Below, piece after piece: positions 14,624 through 22,903 of a DNA stretch of 64,000 bases. Where the stretch lies: assembly GCF_014646335.1 (NCBI RefSeq), contig NZ_BMNG01000004.1:312584-376583 (forward strand), in the 5' to 3' direction. The stretch's first letter is position 1. Each line of letters starts with the position of its first letter. Position numbers and translations under genes: made by a program. Source of the stretch: Streptomyces lasiicapitis. Its GTDB lineage: Bacteria; Actinomycetota; Actinomycetes; Streptomycetales; Streptomycetaceae. A model generated the notes under the pieces. It made no database searches. It was not told where the DNA came from and was given only the letters and a program-made list of their open reading frames with translations.

Positions 14624-16681
14624 TCAGCAGCCGAGTACCGGCTCCGCCCAGTCCGCGTGGTCCGAGTCGATCCCGTCGCCGCCGTCGGTGACGACGAGCC
14701 GGACCACCTCGGCGCCGGTCACGTCGGCCGAGAGGGCCTGTGCGGGATCGGCGGTGGTGAGGACGCCGGTGGAGGCGGCCAGTTTGTCGTCCGCCCACAC
14801 CTGGAAGGCGACCGTGCCCTTGGTGGCCTTCTCGTCGTCGACGCCGACCTGCGCGGTCAGCTTCTCGCAGGCGCCGCCCGCGTAGTACTCGACGCTGCTG
14901 TCGGCGTGTACGCCGAGCCCCTTGGCGTACACCTTGCCGCCGATGGTGATCGGATTGCCGTCACCCGCGTCGCTCTCGCCGTTGCTGGTGTCCTTCTCGA
15001 CCGGGCCCCAGCCGTTGGTGCTGGACAGCCAGGGGAGTCCGCTGAGCGCGGAGTCGCCCGCGGGCGGGGCCACCACGACCTGGGCGGTCAGGGGCAGTTC
15101 GAGCGGGACGCGGCCGCCGCCGGGGGCGCGGTGGCTCGCCTTCAGATCGAGGGTGTACGTGCCGGGCTTGGCGTCGCGCGGCGCCGTCACCTGCCATGAC
15201 GTACCGAGGATCTCGCCCGTGCGGAGCGCGGACGCGCGGGTCGGGGAGGTCGCCGTCAGGCCCCAGCCGGAGGGTCCTGTGAGCGAGACGCGGACGTCAC
15301 GGGCATTCGTGCTGCCCCGGTTGGCGACCTTGGTGAGGAGCTTCTCGGCCTTGCCGGCCTCCACCAGCGGCCTGCCGTCGGCGCCGAGGTCGACGGCGGG
15401 CGGCTTGTCCTGCCACTTGTCGTCGGCCGATACGCGCACCAGGACGGTGCCGTGCGCGGGCACGGTCGCGGAGATGGTGTCCGCGACGTTGTAGCTCTCG
15501 TGCTTCCACAGGTCGCGCAGGGTGTAGCCGTCGGCGGCAGGCAGGCCCACGGCGCGCGCGGTGGTGGAGATGGTCTGCGCGCTGCCGGTCTCGTTGAACA
15601 GCGCGACGGCGCGGCTGCCGTCCTTCATCTCCTTGGCGACGACCCAGCGCCCGCCCGTGGACGAGACGACGTGGCCCTGCTTGCCCAGCGGGTCCTGGTC
15701 GACGGCGATGACTTCCTTGTTGCCGAGGATGTCGAACGTCTCGGGGCTGACCTTGCGCAGGTCGGAGCCGATGAGCAGCGGCGCGGCCATGATCGACCAC
15801 ATGGAGAAGTGCGTGCGGTACTCGGTGGCGGTCATGCCGCCGTTGCCGACCTCCAGCATGTCCGGGTCGTTCCAGCGCCCGGGGCCCGCGTGCTGGGCGA
15901 GCGGCAGGTTCTGCTTCATGATCGACAACATGGAGCCCCAGTTGTCGCTGATGTCGCCAGTGGTGCGCCACAGGTGGCCGACGTCGGCGGCCCACTCCCA
16001 CGGCTTGTTCTCGCCCCACTCGCAGATGCTGTAGACGATCGGGCGGCCCGTCGTCTCGGAGGCGGCCTTGAGCGCGTCGCGCATGGCGATGTAGCGCTTC
16101 TTCGCGTCCACGCCCTGGTTATTGCAGTTGTCGTACTTGAGGTAGTCGACGCCCCAGTCGGCGAACTGCTGGGCGTCGCTGTGCTCGTGGCCGAGGCCGC
16201 CCGGGAAGCCCGCCGTGTTGCAGGTCTTCGTCCCGGCACTGGTGTAGATGCCGAGCTTGAGCCCCTTGGAGTGGACGTAGTCGGCGACGGCCTTGATGCC
16301 GTTGGGGAACCGCTTGGGGTCGGGCACCAGCTTGCCGTTCGCGTCGCGCTGCGGCAGCGCCCAGCAGTCGTCGAGGTTGACGTACTCGTACCCCGCGTCC
16401 TTGAGGCCCTTCTGTACGAAGATGTCGGCGATCCCCTTGACCATGGACTCGTCGAAGTCGGCGCGGCAGTGCGTGGCGTTCCAGTTGTTGAAGCCCATGG
16501 GCGGGGTGAGGGCGAGGCCGTCGGGCAGCCGTGGGCCGTCGACCGCGCGCGCCTGGGCGGTGTCCGGGGCGTCGGTGTCCCGGGCGACGGCGGGTGCCGC
16601 GAGACCGGCCGCGCACAGCAGCGCGGCGGCGAGCGACCCGACCACTCTTCGGCGGGTTGTGGGGGTGGGAAGGTGACGCAT
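14624..16681 (-). CDS. Secreted GH27 alpha-galactosidase with C-terminal NPCBM domain
   Basis: 685 residues. Signal peptide at 1-34 (TRRRVVGSLAAALLCAAGLAA, AVA cleavage). Residues ~55-330 are a GH27 barrel: LTPPMGFNNWNATHC, NLDDCW, LGIYTSAG, YLKYDNCNN with nucleophile Asp184, CEWGENKPWEW, WRTTGDISDNW with probable acid/base Asp243, and RWNDPDMLEVG. A beta domain follows (~330-425), then an NEW3-type immunoglobulin-like domain (~440-540) and an NPCBM carbohydrate-binding domain (~545-685, GLGVHADSSVEYY). It should release alpha-linked galactose from oligosaccharides or plant galactomannan outside the cell. It diverges from a sugar ABC importer across a shared inverted repeat, so induction with uptake of the product is likely. 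No key residue is missing. Confidence 0.94.
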   Translation of the reverse strand: MRHLPTPTTRRRVVGSLAAALLCAAGLAAPAVARDTDAPDTAQARAVDGPRLPDGLALTPPMGFNNWNATHCRADFDESMVKGIADIFVQKGLKDAGYEYVNLDDCWALPQRDANGKLVPDPKRFPNGIKAVADYVHSKGLKLGIYTSAGTKTCNTAGFPGGLGHEHSDAQQFADWGVDYLKYDNCNNQGVDAKKRYIAMRDALKAASETTGRPIVYSICEWGENKPWEWAADVGHLWRTTGDISDNWGSMLSIMKQNLPLAQHAGPGRWNDPDMLEVGNGGMTATEYRTHFSMWSIMAAPLLIGSDLRKVSPETFDILGNKEVIAVDQDPLGKQGHVVSSTGGRWVVAKEMKDGSRAVALFNETGSAQTISTTARAVGLPAADGYTLRDLWKHESYNVADTISATVPAHGTVLVRVSADDKWQDKPPAVDLGADGRPLVEAGKAEKLLTKVANRGSTNARDVRVSLTGPSGWGLTATSPTRASALRTGEILGTSWQVTAPRDAKPGTYTLDLKASHRAPGGGRVPLELPLTAQVVVAPPAGDSALSGLPWLSSTNGWGPVEKDTSNGESDAGDGNPITIGGKVYAKGLGVHADSSVEYYAGGACEKLTAQVGVDDEKATKGTVAFQVWADDKLAASTGVLTTADPAQALSADVTGAEVVRLVVTDGGDGIDSDHADWAEPVLGC

Positions 16682-16803
16682 CGTTACGTTCCTCCGTACT
16701 CGCGGAAGATGGGATGTCTTCGTGTACGTGTCACGTGTGCGCGCTTACGGTAGGGCGTGTTGAAGTCTGTTGGAAGAGGAGCGGTAACGGTTCGGGCAGC
16801 CGA

Positions 16804-16820
16804 CGTCAAAACCCTTGACG
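16804..16820. promoter_or_regulatory. Inverted repeat with back-to-back -35 boxes between alpha-galactosidase and ABC importer
   Basis: CGTCAA (16804-16809), five bases, TTGACG (16815-16820). Each arm is a good -35 hexamer for one direction. Forward, TTGACG plus 17 bases gives TGAGAT at 16838-16843, suitable for the importer; the reverse -10 is weak (TACCGC). A second palindrome, ACGTG-T-CACGT, lies at 16726-16736 nearer the alpha-galactosidase. A repressor on the repeat would control both genes at once. Confidence 0.5.
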
Positions 16821-16891
16821 GCGTTGGCTCTTGGGGGTGAGATCCAAGCCACGCGTTCGGTTGTGTTTGGTTGCACCCCGAGGAGGGGGAC

Positions 16892-18226
16892 ATGGCACAG
16901 TCAGTGCTCAATGCGTTCAACGGTCCGGGAGCCCCGTACGGCGGCTCCGGACATCCGATGTCCCGGCGGAATCTCCTGCGCGGTGCGGCCGTCGGCGCCG
17001 GGGCGGTCACCCTCCCGGCACTGCTCACCGCCTGCGGCGACGGGCCCGGCGGCAACAAGAACGAAGTGACGGTGGGCTCCAACTCGTCGGACGCCGTGCC
17101 CAAGAAGGCGTTCGCGGCCGCCTTCGACGCGTACGAGAAGGAGAGCGGCAAGACCGTCAAGGTCAACACCACAGAGCACAACGAATTCCAGCAGAACATC
17201 ACGCGCTATCTCCAGGGTTCACCGGACAACGTCTTCATGTGGTTCGCCGGTTACCGCATGCAGTACTTCGCCGAGAAGGGCCTGCTGGTCGAGATCAGCG
17301 ATGTCTGGAAGGACTTCAAGGGGTTCTCGCCGGCGCTGAAGGAACAGTCCACGCACGACGGCAAGCAGTACTTCGTGCCGTACTACTACTACCCGTGGGC
17401 CGTCTTCCACCGGAAGAGCCTCTTCCAGAAGCAGGGCTATGAACAGGCCAAGAACTGGGACCAGTTCATCGCCCTCGCCAAGAAGATGCACAAGGACGGC
17501 ATTCCCGTCGCCTTCTGCGACAAGGACGGCTGGCCCGCCATGGGCACCTTCGACTACATCAACCTGCGGCTCAACGGCTACGACTTCCACAAGAGTTTGA
17601 TGGCGGGCGAGGAGGCGTGGACCGACCGGAAGGTGAAGAAGGTCTTCGACCTGTGGCGTGAACTCATGCCGTACTACCAAAAGGGCGCGCTCGGCCGCAC
17701 CTGGGAGGAGGCCGGGCAGGGGCTGCAGCAGCGCAAGACCGGCATGGCCGTCTTCGGAATGCCGCACCCCGGCCAGCAGTTCCCGGTGAACGAGCGCGAC
17801 GACATCGACTTCTTCGCGTTCCCCGAGATCGACCCGCAGTTCGGCCAGGACGCCGTGGAAGCCCCCATCGACGGATTCCTCATCGCCAAGAAGTCGCGGA
17901 ACGTCGAAGCCGCCAAGGACCTGCTCACCTGGCTCGGCACCGCGAAGGCCGAGGACGTCTACCTCAAGGGCGACCCCAACAACATCGCGGTCAACGGCGG
18001 CGCCGACACCAGGAAGTACAGCCCGCTGCAGAAGAAATCCGCCGACCTTGTCTCCAAGGCCAAACACATCTCCCAGTTCCTGGACCGCGACACCCGCCCC
18101 GACTTCGCGCAGACCGTGATGATCAAGGCGCTGCAGGACTTCATCGACAACCCGAAGGACGTCGACGGGCTCGTCAACAGCATCGAACGCCAGAAGAAGG
18201 ACATCTTCTCCGCGTCCGTGAGCTGA
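16892..18226 (+). CDS. Sugar ABC transporter substrate-binding lipoprotein
   Basis: 444 residues from ATG 16892, with AGGAGG at 16881-16886. The N-terminus carries a twin-arginine motif (SRRNLLRG) and a lipobox LLTAC with Cys48 as lipid anchor. The rest is a family-1 extracellular solute-binding protein (VTVGSNSSDAVPKKAFAAAF, QYFVPYYYYPWAVFHRKSLF, aromatic-rich binding cleft). It would capture a mono- or oligosaccharide outside the membrane and deliver it to the two permeases encoded next. No ATPase gene is present; in Streptomyces such carbohydrate importers usually share the MsiK ATPase made elsewhere. Divergence from the alpha-galactosidase suggests galactose or an alpha-galactoside as substrate. 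Confidence 0.92.
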   Translation: MAQSVLNAFNGPGAPYGGSGHPMSRRNLLRGAAVGAGAVTLPALLTACGDGPGGNKNEVTVGSNSSDAVPKKAFAAAFDAYEKESGKTVKVNTTEHNEFQQNITRYLQGSPDNVFMWFAGYRMQYFAEKGLLVEISDVWKDFKGFSPALKEQSTHDGKQYFVPYYYYPWAVFHRKSLFQKQGYEQAKNWDQFIALAKKMHKDGIPVAFCDKDGWPAMGTFDYINLRLNGYDFHKSLMAGEEAWTDRKVKKVFDLWRELMPYYQKGALGRTWEEAGQGLQQRKTGMAVFGMPHPGQQFPVNERDDIDFFAFPEIDPQFGQDAVEAPIDGFLIAKKSRNVEAAKDLLTWLGTAKAEDVYLKGDPNNIAVNGGADTRKYSPLQKKSADLVSKAKHISQFLDRDTRPDFAQTVMIKALQDFIDNPKDVDGLVNSIERQKKDIFSASVS

Positions 18227-18269
18227 GCCGCCCGCGCGCCAGAGAACCGATTCGGGAGGAACGCACTCC

Positions 18270-19184
18270 GTGCCGCAGAAAACCGCGCGGCGCGCCGGAC
18301 GACGGGCGACGCGGCGCTTCACGCGCCGGGACATCGCCGTGCTCGGCGTGCTTCTGGGCATCCCCATTCTGCTGGACATCGTCATCGTCTGGGGCCCGGC
18401 CCTGGCCTCCGTGGGACTGTCCTTCACGTCCTGGGACGGCATCGGCGACATCAAGTGGGTGGGCGGCGACAACTACGAGAACCTGGTCCAGGACTATCCC
18501 GCGTTCTGGCCCGCGGTCCGCCACAACCTGCTGTGGATCGCCTTCCTCGGCCTGGTCGCGACGCCCTTCGGGCTCTTCCTCGCCGTCCTCATCGACCGCG
18601 GCATCCGCTTCAGCCGCTTCTACCAGTCCGTGCTGTACATGCCGGTCGTGCTGTCCCTCGCCGTCGTCGGCTTCATGGCGCAGCTCCTGCTCGGCACCGA
18701 TCAGGGCGTCGTCAACACGATCCTGAACGACCCCAACGACCCCGTGGACTGGCTCGGCGACTCCGACATCAACCTGTGGATGATGATGCTGGCCGCGAGC
18801 TGGCGGCACACCGGCTACGTCATGATCCTCTATCTGGCCGGACTGAAATCCGTCGATCCTGCCCTGAAGGAAGCGGCGGCCATCGACGGCGCCAACGAAC
18901 GCCAGACGTTCTTCCGCGTCACACTGCCGACGCTGCGCCCGGTGAATGTCATCGTCGGCGTCATCACCGTGATCGAGGCGCTGCGCGCCTTCGACATCGT
19001 GTACGCGGTGAACAAGGGCCGCAACGGCCTCGAACTGCTCTCCGTGCTCATCACCGACAACATCATCGGCGAGGCGAGCCGCATCGGATTCGGCTCCGCC
19101 ATCGCCGTGGTCCTGCTCAGTGTCTCGCTGGGATTCATCGTGACGTTCCTGGTCCAGGAGCTGAGAGGGGCACGCGAGAAATGA
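18270..19184 (+). CDS. Sugar ABC transporter permease (MalF-type)
   Basis: 304 residues, GTG start with GGGAGG at 18251. An Arg-rich cytoplasmic N-terminus precedes six membrane helices; the cytoplasmic EAA loop that docks the ATPase reads EAAAIDGANERQTFFRVTLP (about residue 205). It starts 43 bases after the binding-protein gene and overlaps the next permease by ATGA, so the three form one operon. Together with the second permease it forms the heterodimeric channel for the sugar captured by the lipoprotein. Confidence 0.92.
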   Translation: MPQKTARRAGRRATRRFTRRDIAVLGVLLGIPILLDIVIVWGPALASVGLSFTSWDGIGDIKWVGGDNYENLVQDYPAFWPAVRHNLLWIAFLGLVATPFGLFLAVLIDRGIRFSRFYQSVLYMPVVLSLAVVGFMAQLLLGTDQGVVNTILNDPNDPVDWLGDSDINLWMMMLAASWRHTGYVMILYLAGLKSVDPALKEAAAIDGANERQTFFRVTLPTLRPVNVIVGVITVIEALRAFDIVYAVNKGRNGLELLSVLITDNIIGEASRIGFGSAIAVVLLSVSLGFIVTFLVQELRGAREK

Positions 19185-20110
19185 CCGCGGACATCCGTAC
19201 CAGCGCCCGCCCCGGCCGATCCGCGCCGCCCGCGCGGGAGTCCGGCCCGCCCCGGCGCCCGCGCCGCGGCCGCTTCGGCGCCCACATCTTCCTGTCCGCG
19301 GTGTCCCTGGTGTTCCTCGCACCGCTGCTGCTCGCCGTCTACGCGAGCCTGCGCCCGTACGAGGAGACGGCGCAGAACGGCTACTTCTCGTTCCCGAAGA
19401 AGCTGTCGTTCGACTATTACCGCGAGGCCTACACCGAATCCGGTATGGGCAAGTACTTCACGAACACGCTGATCATCGCCGTCCCCGCGGTGGTCGTCAC
19501 GCTGTTCCTCGCCGCGTTCGTCGCGTTCGCCGTCTCCCGCATCAACATCCGCGGCAGCCTGGCCCTGCTGATGTTCTTCACCGCGGGTAATCTGCTCCCG
19601 CCGCAGGTCCTGGTCACGCCCCTCTACGTGCTCTTCCTGAAGATCGACCTGCCCTGGTGGATGTCCGACTCGATGACGCTGTACGACTCGTACTGGGCCG
19701 TCATCCTCGTCAACATCGGCTTCCAGGTCGGCTTCTGCGTCTTCGTCCTCGCCAATTTCATGCGCACCCTGCCCAAGGAGATCCTGGAGGCCGCGATCGT
19801 CGACGGCGCCGGTGTCTGGACGCAGTTCTGGCGCATCACGCTGCCCCTGTGCCGCCCGGCCATCGCAGCCCTCGCGACGCTCGAGTTCACCTGGATCTAC
19901 AACGACTTCCTCTGGGCCCTGATCTTCATCTCCAACCCCGACAAACTCCCGATCACGTCATCGCTCAACAACCTGCGCGGCCAGTTCTTCACCGACTACA
20001 ACCTGCTGGCCGCGGGCTCGGTCCTGGTGGCCCTGCCGACGATCCTGGTCTTCCTGCTGCTGCAGCGGCACTTCATCGCGGGGCTGACGCTGGGGTCGAG
20101 CAAGGGCTGA
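19181..20110 (+). CDS. Sugar ABC transporter permease (MalG-type)
   Basis: 309 residues from ATG 19181, overlapping the previous stop by four bases. After a disordered Pro/Arg-rich tail of ~35 residues there are six membrane helices and the EAA loop LEAAIVDGAGVWTQFWRITL, followed by the family-typical NDFLWALIFI and GLTLGSSKG ending. Second half of the import channel. It is the last gene of the operon; no ATPase follows, and no strong hairpin is visible before the convergent MmpS-like gene 26 bases later. Confidence 0.92.
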   Translation: MTADIRTSARPGRSAPPARESGPPRRPRRGRFGAHIFLSAVSLVFLAPLLLAVYASLRPYEETAQNGYFSFPKKLSFDYYREAYTESGMGKYFTNTLIIAVPAVVVTLFLAAFVAFAVSRINIRGSLALLMFFTAGNLLPPQVLVTPLYVLFLKIDLPWWMSDSMTLYDSYWAVILVNIGFQVGFCVFVLANFMRTLPKEILEAAIVDGAGVWTQFWRITLPLCRPAIAALATLEFTWIYNDFLWALIFISNPDKLPITSSLNNLRGQFFTDYNLLAAGSVLVALPTILVFLLLQRHFIAGLTLGSSKG

Positions 20111-20136
20111 GCATGAGTCCGGATGTCGATTCCGCG

Positions 20137-20760
20137 TCAGTCCCAGCCGCCGGTGAGCCCTCCGTTGAGCTGCGCGGAGCAGATGTTGTAGCCGCCCGAC
20201 GCGTGACCCTTCTTTGTCGTGCCGTCCACCGTCACTGAGCAGTTGATGTCGCCGCCGCCCAACAACTGCGCCGACACGTGGTAGTAGAGGGCGTCCGTGT
20301 CCAGGGTGAGGGTCTTGGTCATCGGCAGGCCCGATCCCTCGCGACTGTCGCTGTCACTGCCGTAGGTGACATCGGTGCCGGCCGGGGCGGAGCCCCACAC
20401 CTTGAACACGACCTTCCCGGAGGGAGCCTTGCCAGGGGCCGGTTTGTTGTCGCTGTCCGCAGCGGCTTCGGGCTCAGAGGTTTTGGGCTTCGCTGTCTTG
20501 GTGACGGTCACTGTTGGCTGGGGTGCGGGCTTGGCGGCCCTTCCCGCGGGCTTCTGCGTGACGGTGACCGTGGGTCGAGGTTTCGCGGCGGGACTCGTTT
20601 GCTCTTCGCCACCCGCTGCGGCGCCGATGCCCATGCCCGCGCCCAGGATCACGAACGCGGCCGGAATCACGATCCGCTTTCTCACCCACTTCGGCCGGGC
20701 CGACGGTGTCGGCGGTCCGGGTGGGGGTTGCTGGGGCGGCGGTGCTTGATGATGCGACAT
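20137..20760 (-). CDS. Membrane-anchored MmpS-like protein
   Basis: 207 residues. A short Pro/Gln-rich cytoplasmic start (PPPQQPPPGPPTP) is followed by Lys/Arg and one membrane helix (~30-50, IVIPAAFVILGAGMGIG), a Thr/Val/Pro/Lys linker with a duplicated PTVTVT motif, and a C-terminal beta domain (~115-207: VVFKVWGSAPAGTDVTYGSD...INCSVTVDG...GGYNICSAQ). The C-terminal domain has the layout of mycobacterial MmpS accessory proteins and related actinobacterial secreted domains, with two Cys that could pair. No MmpL partner is nearby. Function unknown; probably monocistronic. Confidence 0.75.
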   Translation of the reverse strand: MSHHQAPPPQQPPPGPPTPSARPKWVRKRIVIPAAFVILGAGMGIGAAAGGEEQTSPAAKPRPTVTVTQKPAGRAAKPAPQPTVTVTKTAKPKTSEPEAAADSDNKPAPGKAPSGKVVFKVWGSAPAGTDVTYGSDSDSREGSGLPMTKTLTLDTDALYYHVSAQLLGGGDINCSVTVDGTTKKGHASGGYNICSAQLNGGLTGGWD

Positions 20761-20897
20761 GTGTCCCCCACAGGTGATTCAGGGTCAGACGACCGTAGCG
20801 GGAGGAGTGGGGGGTTCGAGGGGCGTTCGCGGCCGAGGTGACGGAATCGTGATGAAATATGAACGTTCGATGGCTTGTGCGGGGCGAACCTGTGAAG

Positions 20898-20937
20898 CCG
20901 CCCGGCGCAGTGGGGTGTCTGTTACTGCGCCGGGCGG
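20898..20937 (-). terminator. Terminator hairpin after the bL37 gene
   Basis: CCGCCCGGCGCAG (20898-20910) and CTGCGCCGGGCGG (20925-20937) form a perfect 13-bp stem with a 14-base loop, three bases beyond the bL37 stop on the minus strand. Confidence 0.85.
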
Positions 20938-20940
20938 ACT

Positions 20941-21018
20941 TCAGGACTGCGGCCGCTTGCCGTGGTTGGCCGCGTGCTTGCGGCGGGACTTCTTCTTGCG
21001 GCGGCGCTTCGAGGACAT
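20941..21018 (-). CDS. Ribosomal protein bL37, 25 residues
   Basis: A very short gene easily missed by gene finders. The minus strand from ATG 21018 reads MSSKRRRKKKSRRK then HAANHGKRPQS and stops. This Lys/Arg-rich peptide with the ANHGKRP ending matches the small actinobacterial 50S protein bL37, first seen in mycobacterial ribosome structures, where it lies in rRNA near the A-site side of the large subunit. A GAGAGGAG ribosome-binding site sits eight bases upstream of the ATG, and a perfect terminator hairpin follows. That arrangement and the family match make it a real gene. It stands alone between the MmpS-like and STAS genes. Confidence 0.88.
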   Translation of the reverse strand: MSSKRRRKKKSRRKHAANHGKRPQS

Positions 21019-21163
21019 GGCCGCGCTCCTCTCACCGGTCGGGTCACGGGTGTACGGCGCCGGAACACCGGTAGCACCGGTTTTCGGCGTTTTTCCACCC
21101 TTTCACACCGTGGAGGTGCCCGCGATTCGCCGTCGGCCGGTGGGCCGGCCGGGGCCGTCACGG

Positions 21164-21553
21164 TCAGGATTCCGGCTCCTGCCGGGCCAGCGCTTCTCGT
21201 ACGGACGCCACCGGCGAGAGCGTGGCCTTGAGGCCGGTGATGCCCATGACGCGCAGCGACATCGGGTCCGTGCACACCACGCGCAGCCGGGCGCCTCTGG
21301 CGTTGAGGCGGCGCTGGGCCCGCGTCAGCAGGGACAGGCCCGAGCAGTCGAGGAACGTGGCACGGGTCAGATCGACCACGACGGTGCGGGCGGAGCCTGC
21401 CGTCACCGGGTCGAGAACGGGTATCGCCAGCTGGAACCCCACGAGGTCCAGGTCGCCGTGCAGCTCCACGACGGAGGCGTCCCCTACGTCGTACACCCGG
21501 GGTGTTAACTCCGGGGTCTCGCAAGCGAATTCGCTCAGTTCGTCCTGATGCAC
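21164..21553 (-). CDS. STAS-domain anti-sigma factor antagonist
   Basis: 129 residues from GTG 21553 with GGGGGGAT just upstream; an earlier in-frame ATG (21586) would add 11 residues and lacks a site. Single STAS domain: VVELHGDLDLVGF, then VVVDLTRATFLDCSGLSLLT where Ser71 is the phosphorylatable residue of the SpoIIAA/RsbV family. Such proteins release sigma factors by binding an anti-sigma kinase and are switched off by phosphorylation at that Ser. No cognate kinase lies next to it; the HATPase protein at 51.7-52.3 kb is a candidate partner class only. A GC-rich inverted repeat (21572-21596) lies in its leader. Confidence 0.87.
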   Translation of the reverse strand: MHQDELSEFACETPELTPRVYDVGDASVVELHGDLDLVGFQLAIPVLDPVTAGSARTVVVDLTRATFLDCSGLSLLTRAQRRLNARGARLRVVCTDPMSLRVMGITGLKATLSPVASVREALARQEPES

Positions 21554-21858
21554 TAATCCCCCCAGAGCGGGCCCCGGCCAGGGCACGAGGCCGGGGGCGG
21601 CTGCCGTGAGGCAACCGGAACGAGGAGGTCACCAGGGGCCGGGGTGCCTGGCGGATCACCGTATCGGCCATGGCTCCGCCACGGAGTGCGGGAACGATTC
21701 GCGAGGGTGCGCTGCCACTCGATGGGGGGAAGTTGCCATGAGCCTCTTGACATGATGCGGCAGCTTTTGGACCGAGGGCTGCCGCCCTCATCAGGGGCTG
21801 GTTTCCGTGGCAGTGTGTTGCGGGCAAGCCACTGGGGGCCAACAGAAGAGGGGGAACC
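21554..21858. other. Divergent intergenic region with an inverted repeat
   Basis: Between the STAS and TmrB-Nudix genes. CCCCGGCC (21572-21579) pairs with GGCCGGGG (21589-21596) in the STAS leader. The rest is less GC-rich than its surroundings; short frames in it do not show Streptomyces codon bias, and no clear -35/-10 pair was found. Confidence 0.4.
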
Positions 21859-22902
21859 GTGATCGTCTGGATCAACGGCACGTTCGGTGCGGGCAAGACA
21901 AGCACCGCGCGAGAACTGATCGAGCTGATCCCGAACAGCACACTCTTCGACCCTGAGGTCATCGGCGGCGCCCTGCCGCACCTGCTGCCCGCCAAGCACC
22001 TCGCCGAGGTGAGCGACATCCAGGACCTGCCGATCTGGCGGCGCCTGGTGGTCGACACGGCGGCAGCGCTGCTCGCCGAGGTCGGCGGCGTACTCGTGGT
22101 GCCCATGACGCTGCTGCGTCAGGAGTACCGCGACGAGATATTCGGCGGCCTCGCCGCCCGCCGCATACCCGTGCGCCACGTCCTGCTCGCTCCGGACGAA
22201 ACGATCCTGCGTGCACGCATCGCGGGCCGCGAGGTCCCCCCTGACGTCCCCGACGCCGAACTGCGCGTTCGCCAGTGGTCGTTCGACCACATCGAGCCGT
22301 ACTACGCCGCCCTCGCCGCCTGGCTCGGCGCGGACGCCCACCGCGTGGACAACGGCCGTCTGAGCCCGTACGAGACGGCCGACCACATCGCCGACGCCGT
22401 ACGCACCGGAGCCGCGGCCGTCAGCGACATCGTGCAGACCCCCGAACCCACCGCCGAGACGCTCGCCGCCGGCGTGCTGCTCTTCGACGAGCAGGACCGC
22501 GTGCTGCTCGTCGACCCCACGTACAAAGCGGGCTGGGAGTTCCCCGGCGGCGTGGTGGAACCCGGCGAGGCCCCCGCGAGCGCGGGCGTGCGCGAGGTCG
22601 CCGAGGAGACCGGCATCCGGCTCACCACGACGCCCCGCCTGCTCGTCGCCGACTGGGAGCCGCCCGTGCCGCCCGGTTACGGCGGCATGCGCCTGCTCTT
22701 CGACGGTGGCCGCCTCGACAGCGCCGTCGCCCGCAGCCTGCTGCTGCCGGGACCCGAACTGCGCGGCTGGCGCTTCGTCACCGAGGAGGAGGCCGCCCAC
22801 CTGCTCCCGCCGGTGCGCTACGAACGCCTGCGCTGGGCGCTGCGCGCGCGGGAGCGGGGCGCGGCGCTGTACCTGGAGGCCGGGGAGCCGGTCGGCGGCT
22901 GA
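21859..22902 (+). CDS. TmrB-like P-loop kinase fused to a Nudix hydrolase
   Basis: 347 residues from GTG 21859 (GAGGGGGA upstream). Residues 1-~175 match TmrB, the Bacillus tunicamycin-resistance ATP-binding protein: IVWINGTFGAGKTST (Walker A Lys13), FDPEVIGGALPHLLP, LPIWRRLVV, GVLVVPMTLLRQEYRDEI and LLAPDETILRARI. After a linker, residues ~195-340 form a Nudix domain with box GGVVEPGEAP...REVAEETG (about 230-253, all catalytic Glu present). The first part may bind or phosphorylate a nucleoside-like compound; the second hydrolyses nucleoside diphosphate derivatives. Joined, they suggest modification and clean-up of one nucleotide-type metabolite or drug (inference). It ends 2 bases before the convergent ArsR-type gene. 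Confidence 0.85.
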   Translation: MIVWINGTFGAGKTSTARELIELIPNSTLFDPEVIGGALPHLLPAKHLAEVSDIQDLPIWRRLVVDTAAALLAEVGGVLVVPMTLLRQEYRDEIFGGLAARRIPVRHVLLAPDETILRARIAGREVPPDVPDAELRVRQWSFDHIEPYYAALAAWLGADAHRVDNGRLSPYETADHIADAVRTGAAAVSDIVQTPEPTAETLAAGVLLFDEQDRVLLVDPTYKAGWEFPGGVVEPGEAPASAGVREVAEETGIRLTTTPRLLVADWEPPVPPGYGGMRLLFDGGRLDSAVARSLLLPGPELRGWRFVTEEEAAHLLPPVRYERLRWALRARERGAALYLEAGEPVGG

Positions 22903-22903
22903 G

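Noticed and set aside
21644..21862. 72-codon plus-strand frame before the TmrB-Nudix gene
   Set aside because: Poor third-position GC bias, overlaps the start of the Nudix fusion, and shows no family feature.
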